A stretch of 64,000 bases of DNA, taken from Terfezia claveryi. Taxonomy: Eukaryota > Ascomycota > Pezizomycetes > Pezizales > Pezizaceae. Both the position numbers and the translations under genes were made by a program. Each line of letters begins with the position of its first letter. The first letter of the stretch is position 1. Of this stretch, positions 56,250-64,000 are shown piece by piece. The notes beneath the pieces were generated by a model. The model was not told the DNA's origin. It made no database searches and saw nothing but the letters and a program-made list of their open reading frames with translations. The stretch covers positions 248,001-312,000 of the forward strand of contig WHUX01000049.1 in assembly GCA_015179025.1 (NCBI GenBank), written 5' to 3'.

Positions 56250-58258
56250 ATGGATCCATTCACGGAGGAACTTGATCTATCCTTTTTGCTCGATGAAGAG
56301 CCAGCATTGAATGAGCACACGGCAGGAGGTGACAGTAATGAAATCGACCTTTTCAGCTGGTGGGATGAAGTAGGTGGAGACGTATCTACAAGCCAGCAAA
56401 GCAGTTCGTCAACATCAACTTCTCATCAAACCTTGGTTCCTGAGGTAGATGAATTTCCATGGTTCGAGGATGGTGATGATATCGATATATTCTCCATGGA
56501 CTTTGATTATTCGAAACCAGCAACGTCGGATCAGGGAGCGGGGGTTAGTGCGATGCCGAGCGTGCAGCAAAACAAAATTCCCGCTGGAGCTCAAAAGTCA
56601 GTAAGGCGGGTGCTGGGGTCTCAAAGTGATAGTCGTCGAAAGCAATTTATCTTTGAGTTTGAAGAAATCACTGAGAAAGATGGGTTAGTATGATACCCAG
56701 TGTGATATCTTTTGCAATTGGCCTCTGTTATGAGATGACTATATATATAAATGGAGTACTGATACCCTTTGCTACAGTGATTGGGTTCGAAAGCACATTG
56801 AGGAGATCTTTAGTGGTTTGGTGGATATTTTGGCCGCGGAAAAACAAGATAAGGAATTCGCGGTAAAATTGAAGATTCGAAATTCGAGGGCTTGCCAGAG
56901 GTTGGTGATCTTACTGTTATTTGTATATGAGTGCTGATATATATATTCCATCCATACATAGATTCGATCCTCTGACAAAATCCATCAGAAGTACCACTCA
57001 ATGTTCTACCCGATTTGTAACCTTTCCCGGCCGCTCTCAAGAACAGTCTTGGAGATTTGGTACTCAACCATGTGAACATTATATTAGTGTGATATCAACT
57101 GATTAACTTGGTTAGCTGTGCTCATTCGAGTACTCGGGCTCATACTGGAAGCCTTGACTGAGAATAGAATTACAACGAAAAGGTACTTCCTCCGTGAGAC
57201 ACTTGTCCAACATCTCGGATATTTTGACACTAAACTATTCAGAGACATATACTACAAAGATGTCAAGCTTTTCCGGAAGCAGTCCGTCGTCGACACCATC
57301 ATTGACGATATTGCATACACTTTTGGGGTTGAGAGAGGAAAGCTTAATGTGGTGGCTGCTGCAAAAGGTCTTGTGTGTGGGCTCATGAAAATATGGTACA
57401 TGAGCGGAGACATGGTGGAATGCTGGAACAACCGAGAGGTTACATTGAGACGCCTTTCGCAACCTGGGCAAACTAACGACATATTGTTATCAGGGGATGT
57501 TAATTCCAAGTACAAAATTGATAAACAGGATTGACATCCTTGATGCGCAATGGGTGCTAGTGATCGAGAAAGAGGTAGATCACTGTGATGCCTCATAATT
57601 TTAAATCAACAGTTAAGAAAATTTGCGGCGCGGTACTAATATGCGGTGTGGTTATATAGGCTACATTTCGTGCACTGTCAACTAACAAATTCTGGAATAC
57701 CTGTACTGCCGGAAAGGGAATACTCATTACCGTATGAGGTCACTCTACTTTAATAGTGGGTGAAACTAGCTTGTTAACTCTTATTAGGGGAAGGGGTATC
57801 CCGACATCTCTACTCGCGAATTCTTACGTCTATTGTCAAATGCTATACAACTTTCGGCTAGCTCCATGTGTTCGCCTGAAAGCCAGGGCCGCAATCCAAG
57901 AATCTATGCGGTAGTGGATCACGACCCACACGGGCTTAATATTCTATCGGTCTACAAGTTTGGAAGTGTTTCTCTTGCACATGAAAATCACAGATTGGTA
58001 GTCGGCGATGTGGAGCTTCTCGGTATCAAGAACCAGGACTTGGAATGCATTCAAAACAATGAGCATAGAATATTATCCTTGACTAGTTCCGATCGGAGGA
58101 AAGCCGTACAGTTACTTGAGAAGGCCTATATCTGGTCACAAGATGAATGGCGGAGTGAACTACAAAGAATGTTGTTCATGAATGTGAAAGCTGAAATTCA
58201 GGCTATGGATCTGGAATCCTACCTCAATCGAAAACTAGAAGATGCGCACTCAGGGTAA
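56250..58258 (+). CDS. SPO11: Meiotic recombination protein Spo11
   Basis: Topoisomerase VI A-like enzyme that makes meiotic DNA double-strand breaks. Eight exons: 56250-56683, 56777-56900, 56962-57059, 57116-57182, 57243-57438, 57494-57574, 57660-57731 and 57787-58258. The first 145 residues are acidic and Ser-rich with no known domain. Then come WVRKHIEEIFSGLVDILA, FAVLIRVLGLILEALTENR and the catalytic tyrosine region RDIYYKDVKLFRKQSVVD (second Tyr of the pair). NVVAAAKGLVCG and the Toprim motifs follow: VLVIEKEATFRAL (Glu) and VVDHDPHGLNIL (Asp-x-Asp). The intron ending tatcag is needed to reach GMLIPSTKLINRIDI. Stop TAA 58256-58258. All catalytic residues present, so the host probably has a functional meiotic break enzyme. 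Confidence 0.94.
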
Positions 58259-61080
58259 TGTTGAGAGTTGCTACAGAATGCTCAGGTTAGGCTCAAAGTT
58301 TGATGATCCCTAATCTCCATATGCATAAAGTTTGTTATCAGCAGGTAGATTTTTATACAAACATGGGCAGCTGATCAGCCAGGGAAAGCATCCGTCCAAA
58401 CTCAAAAATACAGGCCCAACAACGTAAGCTCGGTCTGGCGAAAATTACCAGTACCTCAAATCATTGCTCTTAATCTATCCGCCAACTCCAACTCGAATCT
58501 CCCTTTGGCACATAGCTCTTCCCATTTCCCCTTCATCCCTATCTTTATCTACAAAACTATGTTCAAACGCCCTCGACGCAGATTTTGCACACCAGATCAA
58601 ATTCCCCGCCGTAATCACAGAGAGCAAATGTCATAATCTTGTGTCCTATGACTAATCTGTATCAATATGGCTCGGGAAGATGTGTGCTACTTCAAATCGT
58701 ACGGAGCAATCATGTTCAACTTCCCATATATTCCTTCACAAAAACTATCATCCCGCCTCCCGACTCGTTGTGTGAGTTACTTCGATGTACACATGGCTCG
58801 TTAGTCACCTGAATAATTTTTTTTAAAGAAGAACATATACTCCAACCTCCAGATACTCGATGCGCAATGTTGTATCGGGTAGCCCGCAGGATCTTTAGCA
58901 TAAGAACGTTGGCTCTCGAGATCAAAACCTTTTTTGAATGAGTCCTCCCAGTGAGGAGGAGACCAGTCCCCGGGGTCCTAAAAAGGAAGATACTGAAATT
59001 CTTTGAGCTATTGGAGACATTACCGTGGTGGTTGAGGTTAGGGGGACAAGGGTGATGAGGGGGCTTTTTCTTTTTTTTTAATTTTTTTAAAAAAATGTAG
59101 TCCTCGTAGATGAGAGGCAAAGATGAGGATTTGGTTGATTCAATGTTAGTGTCCCTCGTTGAGGTTCTCCGATTTTATCATTTTTCATGCTCCTCCTTCA
59201 ACGCTGATTTGACATGGATATGATCCCGCCAATAGGTACCCCGACCTCAGCGCTTCAAGTAAAACTAATGAGCCTAATGGCCTTTATATACAGTAATTGT
59301 TTCCATATCGTAGCTTAGAATCCCTCATGCTTTATGATATCCCTGATCACGATTTGTGGCTGGAGTTGCTGCAACAGGGGTGATTCATAGAGCAGTGCCC
59401 AAGTAGTCACTACTGTACCTACCTATGTAGGGGCCTAACTGCACTTTTAGGAGAGAAAGGTTCCCAACCCTGCATATCCCGTACCACTCTCGATAATAGC
59501 CTGACCCTCATCTCGATATTACCTTGTTGAATAGAAATTGTGGATGGTGAATTCAGGTTAAGTTCAGGGTAATATTAATGTGTGTTTGAAGAGTCCAAGA
59601 GATATGGCATACCTATCTTGACAAAATGTTGGTTGTATCGGCAGCAGCCCTAATGAAGCCTAGGAGAACAGGTGGCACCGGAAGGTTGCAAGGACATGTA
59701 ACTACTTAGTGTATGCACAAGAGTCTTCCACCTGCCTATTTGGGGTTAGCAAGACATGCGGGGGGAGGGGTTGTTATGCATGCATAATCCTAGTGTATGC
59801 AGAGGCCTTAGGTAGCATAGCATCTCTGGCCCAAATAGGCAAGTGGAAGTGCTAACCAGCTGCAAGTGGAAAAGGCCTTTTTGTTAGACTACTGGTACTG
59901 TAGATATCGTCGGCGTAGAAAAGAGACCACGACAGCACGGAAAACAGAACAAGGCGATGCAGCTGGCGCATGATCATCATCTGATGATAGTCACTCACGC
60001 AGTGTGAGAGTGTTAGGTAGAGTGGCAATATCAAAACAAACTAGACTAAAGGAAACAAGGCCGGCGGTGGAGTGAGGCTGCGGAAACGCTTTCACCAAGG
60101 TTGCAAATAAACAAGCAGGGATGGTAGCGAAATGAAATGAAGGAGAAACAGGATACGCAATTTTAGCACTGTACATACGGCAATCAACCTGCCTGCAAGA
60201 GGCTAGGAAACGTTCAGATGTTTCATCAAAAAGGCGGATTTTCAGTGTTGACATGATGATAACATTCCGTCACTCACCCGTACACTAGGTAAACAACTGA
60301 TGGGCGCGGCTAACACCCGGTCCTAATTTCTGTCCCCTGACGAGGCCTCTCGATATATCGGGGATCTCAGCTTCGGTGCTTCCCAGAAAGCTGGACGCCT
60401 GCACTGCACACGCCCGCACGCCCGACCTGTCCCCCGCTCTCCTCTCCCCCCCACACACCCTCAGTCGAGGGTACATAATATTAATCTCCAAGGATATCTC
60501 AGCTTCATCCAATTGTTAGGTACTGTAATTACCTGTAAGATCCAAAGCCGTCAGTCAGTCAGGTCTGGGGAGCCCACATCCTCAATCGCAGATCGCCTCA
60601 CATCTCGTTTTTTTTCCCGACGACCTTCTCTAATTTTCGGCGCGTCGGGTTCCCTGGGTTCCCTGCCACCCTCTCCTGCACACACTCGAGTTGCTGGTTC
60701 ACCTCCACTGCCTCCCAGCAGTACGACCGTCCAGCCAGTTAAATACTGCCGACCTGCCCTACCGCATCGCGCGGTGCTTCACTTGTCGTCCTCGCAGCAA
60801 AGTTGCATTGCATTGGCCTAACGCACAGAATTCGGCAGCAGTTGCTCTCGAGCTGCTAGTCAATCTACTTCACACCGCATTGCCTGGCTAGCAGCTTTCA
60901 CCTTGCATTTCGCAAGTGTTAAAAGTCCAAAACCCCCCGGCTTCTACTTTCCAGAATCATCCCATAGTCGTCAAGCTGGCACCAACACGGAGGTCCCTTC
61001 TTCCCCGCCGCAAAGGGAACAAAAGCGACAGCGAAGAGGAAGACCATACGCCAACAATTTCCCTTGGTATCAACCGCACA
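58259..61080. other. Long intergenic region, no gene supported
   Basis: About 2.8 kb between SPO11 and the kinase. It contains an inverted repeat (59725-59849) and, from about 60500, a pyrimidine-rich stretch that looks like a promoter and long 5' UTR of the kinase. The open frames (for example 58716-59120) rely on homopolymers and show no domain. Confidence 0.55.
59725..59849. repeat. Inverted repeat, possible MITE or hairpin
   Basis: CTTCCACCTGCCTATTTGGG (59725-59744) recurs inverted at 59830-59849 with one mismatch, enclosing 85 bp. The element TAGTGTATGCA is also repeated directly nearby. No transposase inside. Confidence 0.65.
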
Positions 61081-63625
61081 ATGCCGTCCTCACCGATAGA
61101 GGCTGTGGCTGACAAGTTTCAAGTCCTGGAAGAAATTGGATGTGAGGAGCACTTTTGCCTGCCACGCCATTTGGACCCCACACACTATATAAGCATGTTC
61201 TAACGATATGGCTGGCACACTACAGGTGGTAGTTTTGGGGTCGTTTATAAGGCAATCGAGAGGGAAACGGGGAAAGTTGTGGCCATCAAGCATGTACGGC
61301 TTCCTTTGAGACTTGAACAAAAGTTAAGGGGAAACTAACGATCGAACCTTGCCATTAAGATCGACCTAGAAGCTAGTGAGGACGATATTGTCGAGATTCA
61401 GCAAGAGATTTCTGTTCTGGGTACTTGCGCGAGTCCACATGTCACAAAATACTATGGTAGCTTTGTTAAGGGGTACAAGCTGTGGATAAGTCAGTGTCTG
61501 CTTGGACCTTGTATCATTGGATTAGGGACTGCGACTGACAATTGAAAAGTAATGGAATATCTTGGTGGAGGGTCAGGTGTCGACTTGGTAGGTTCAATTC
61601 AATTATATCCATCGTACTTTATGCTGATCTCTACTGCAGTTGAAACCAGGTTCGTTTTCGGAAACCCACATTGCAGCAGTATGCAAGGAGATTCTCCTGG
61701 GGTTGGATTATCTGCATAGCGAAGGCAAAATACATCGAGATATTAAAGGTATCATTGGATACTGTGATCCATGTCAGTTGCATGAACGCTAATGGAAACA
61801 ACTCAGCTGCAAATATCCTCTTCTCTTCGCAGGGAGCCGTGAAGCTTGCAGATTTCGGTGTTGCGACACAATTGTCGCACATGAAGTCTACACGAAATAC
61901 TTTTGTTGGCACACCGTTTTGGATGGCCCCAGAAGTCATTCAGCAGTCAGGATATGGATTCAAGGCAGACATTTGGTCATTGGGGATTACGGCTATGGAG
62001 TTTGCCAATGGCGAGCCTCCACATGCCACCATACATCCAATGAAAGTACTCTTTATGATTCCGAAAGAGCCCGCGCCACGTTTGACAGGACCCAATTTTA
62101 GCCCAGCATTCAAAGACTTTGTCGCCCAATGTTTAACGAAGGATCCTCTAAAGAGGCCAAGTGCGCGGGAATTGCTGAAACACAAGTTCATCAGGTCCGC
62201 ACCAAAGTTTGAAGCTATTCAGGAGCTCATTGAACGAAAAGAGCAATGGGGGGCTAGCAGCAAAGCAGGATGCAAGAGCGAGGATATCAAACTTTATCAA
62301 GAAACCGTCAAAGCTGCAACGAAAATAGATCGCAAGCATGAGGAATCGGACGATGAAGAATCTGGGTGGATATTCGAGACGATGAAACAAAGGGAGACGT
62401 TGGTGCGTAAACCACCATGTGAGGAGCTACGAACCATTGCACGCAAGAGCAGCCCCTCGCAGCAGGAGACAGCCTTGAAGACAGTAAACTTGAATAAGGA
62501 GCAGCGCTCAGAAAGGCGGAAGCGGGCACCAAGTGGAACACGGATAGTGAGTGGCACGATGATCAGAACGAAAACACCACCTAGCAGGATACATACACCG
62601 CCCAGCAGGACGAGAACTCCACAAAGTAAACCTTCTACACCAAGGCCTAGGTCTAATGGTCCAACCTTGATTACACCTGAGATGGTTTTTGGTAAAGAGT
62701 AAGTCCCCTTAAGCAGCATCTGACCTGAACATTTTACTAAGCGTTTTATGACAGTGGTGTTCGTGCCTTTTCAGGAGAACTGGATTGCCCTTCCCCAGCA
62801 AGCCGTATGAAAAAAGATTCCGGTGTAGGTCTGTTATTTGGAAAGCCTGAGAAACGGGAGTCATACGCAGGCGTATTCCAAAGCGCTATGAACGAGATTC
62901 AATCTATTCACCTACTAACCCATGACCAAATGGTTCTCGCACAACTGGATAATGCGTGGGCACAAATGGCGCTAATTAGTCCTGAGCTTGAAAATGCTCT
63001 TATGGCAAGATTGGCAGAGAAGTTGCAGCAGCGATCAGGCAGGCCAACACCAGCACCATCCCCACCACCAATGACAAGGGTACCTTTCTCACCTCCAAGG
63101 CCGCTCCCAACTCCACCTCCTGCTAAGTTAGAGAAGATTACTGTTGGCCTACCACCTCCCACGCCACCTGCAGAGGAGTCAGACAAACGCCAGCTCCCAA
63201 GACGAGAGGCACCGCGCCGAGCAGCCTCGGATTCTAGTAACCAGAGCAATGATAGCAAGCCGTCGTTATCGGGCGAGACTGTTGTTAATGGGGGTCTTCC
63301 GCCAATACAGATCCCAAGCATCCCGGGTACTCCACATCACGTGAAATCACCCAAAGAACGAAGGGAGAAGCATAAAAAGAGGAAGTCGTACGTACCCACT
63401 GATGTGGACGCATTGCTAGACAAAGAGAGGGAGAGGGGTAGGGAGAGAGACAGAGAGAAAGATGACCTCAAGCAAGGAAAAGAGAGACGGAAGAGAGACT
63501 CTATGCATGAACATTTGACGAGTTACACAGAGCAGCTTGAGTCGATGCTATACGGACAGTGGTTGAACAGGCTGGGGTCGAGGTGGCCACTGCAACATGT
63601 CGGGGCCGGAGGAGGGGGAAAATAG
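61081..63625 (+). CDS. STE20-family GCK-type Ser/Thr kinase (Nak1/POD-6-like)
   Basis: Protein kinase of the germinal-centre-kinase III type, which in fungi controls polarity, septation and the morphogenesis (NDR) network. ATG 61081 starts with [11 protein letters not shown]. An intron ending cactacag rebuilds the Gly loop ([13 protein letters not shown]). Then come VVAIKH (Lys) joined to [37 protein letters not shown] (catalytic loop), [12 protein letters not shown] (DFG) and [20 protein letters not shown] (activation segment). [20 protein letters not shown] and [20 protein letters not shown] follow. After the kinase domain is a basic, Ser/Pro-rich region. An intron (gtaagt to tttcag) leads to a C-terminal domain with Pro-rich tracts, an Arg/Lys/Glu run, and [13 protein letters not shown] near the end. 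Kinase motifs are complete. Choice between Nak1/POD-6 and Sid1 groups is uncertain. Confidence 0.9.
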
Positions 63626-64000
63626 TGCTACTGATACCAACGCCTTGAGGTTGGTTTGTAACATTTCTGTATCCTATACCTTCTTCTCGCATATTATACC
63701 CGGTTTCCTGCTTGGCGCATTTGAGCGGTTACACTCGAGTTTCTATGTCTGGTCAAGTACCTACAAAAAATGGTTGTGGTTTTGGTCCTGTTTATTCGGG
63801 GAGTTTTCCCTTTGTTCGAGTGGCACGAATTTCCTTTGTTTGAGATTACGGATAAGATTACCCGTTGGATAAGATTAAAGTAATGGCGATGATGGCACGA
63901 TAATGGAATGGGAATTAATGCAACAGCAGGACGGTGAAGATACTAATGAATGTGGGATGGATGGTAGCACAAAAACCTCTGGGCGTTACTCAGAGTCAGG
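63626..64000. other. 3' flank of the kinase gene to window end
   Basis: About 375 bp of 3' UTR and intergenic sequence. No gene seen. Confidence 0.6.

Noticed and set aside
57183..57242. Reading straight through YFLRETLVQHLGYFDTKLF in SPO11 as coding
   Set aside because: It is in frame, but a GTACTT..TTCAG intron removes it and gives the conserved TTKR-DIYY junction of the family.
58716..59120. Minus-strand 134-codon frame
   Set aside because: Lys/Pro runs come from homopolymer A/T tracts. No conserved motif.
1..64000. tRNA, rRNA or CRISPR features
   Set aside because: I looked for the GTTCRANYC loop with flanking stems and for spaced repeats and found none convincing. CRISPR is not expected in a fungal nuclear genome.

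Overview
The window is nuclear DNA from a filamentous ascomycete fungus (Pezizomycotina). The evidence is a set of fungal or ascomycete-type families (MIM1, POM34-like, KTR/GT15 mannosyltransferase, DUF4048, PPX1-type exopolyphosphatase), dense spliceosomal introns of about 50-75 nt with GT..AG borders and CTAAC-like branch sites, and an LTR retrotransposon with a chromodomain. AT-rich intergenic stretches of 1-3 kb with microsatellites suggest a moderately repeat-rich genome. A Pezizomycetes (truffle-like) host is possible, but the sequence alone does not prove it. Gene models were built by hand, by choosing splice sites that rejoin conserved protein motifs.

Layout. 0-1.4 kb: POM34-like nuclear pore gene, apparently broken. 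4.3-6.0 kb (-): DUF4048 protein with a microsatellite-encoded Ser tract. 7.1-8.5 kb (-): molybdenum sulfite oxidase. 10.6-12.4 kb (+): epoxide hydrolase. 12.7-14.6 kb (-): secreted GH1 beta-glucosidase. 15.8-16.6 kb (+): nucleoside diphosphate kinase. 17.0-18.6 kb (+): QTRT2 subunit of eukaryotic tRNA-guanine transglycosylase. 18.9-20.3 kb (+): PPX1-like exopolyphosphatase. 20.8-21.4 kb (-): TIM22. 22.4-25.0 kb (-): dynamin VPS1. 25.86-31.88 kb: complete Ty3/Gypsy chromovirus with identical 94-bp LTRs and a TATAT target duplication, but five internal stops and one frameshift. 33.3-34.3 kb (+): splicing factor YJU2. 34.5-38.1 kb (-): gamma-tubulin complex protein (GCP5-like). 38.4-39.8 kb (+): KTR mannosyltransferase with a probable frameshift. 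40.8-42.0 kb (-): fatty acid elongase. 43.8-44.8 kb (+): COX6. 45.3-46.7 kb (-): mitochondrial cysteine synthase. 47.2-50.8 kb (+): condensin YCG1/CAP-G. 51.2-51.7 kb (+): MIM1. 52.3-53.9 kb (-): OXA1. 54.1-55.6 kb (+): SHP1/p47 (UBA-SEP-UBX). 56.3-58.3 kb (+): meiotic SPO11. 61.1-63.6 kb (+): GCK-type STE20-family kinase.

Most genes are housekeeping. There is no secondary-metabolite cluster and no operon. Several pairs are divergent and may share promoters: MCY1/YCG1, OXA1/SHP1, GCP5/KTR, GH1/NDK and ELO/COX6. Four nuclear genes for mitochondrial biogenesis or metabolism (COX6, MCY1, MIM1, OXA1) lie within about 10 kb, with TIM22 further upstream. The most unusual items are the young-looking but mutated retroelement, the possibly decayed POM34 and KTR genes, and the queuine-salvage gene.
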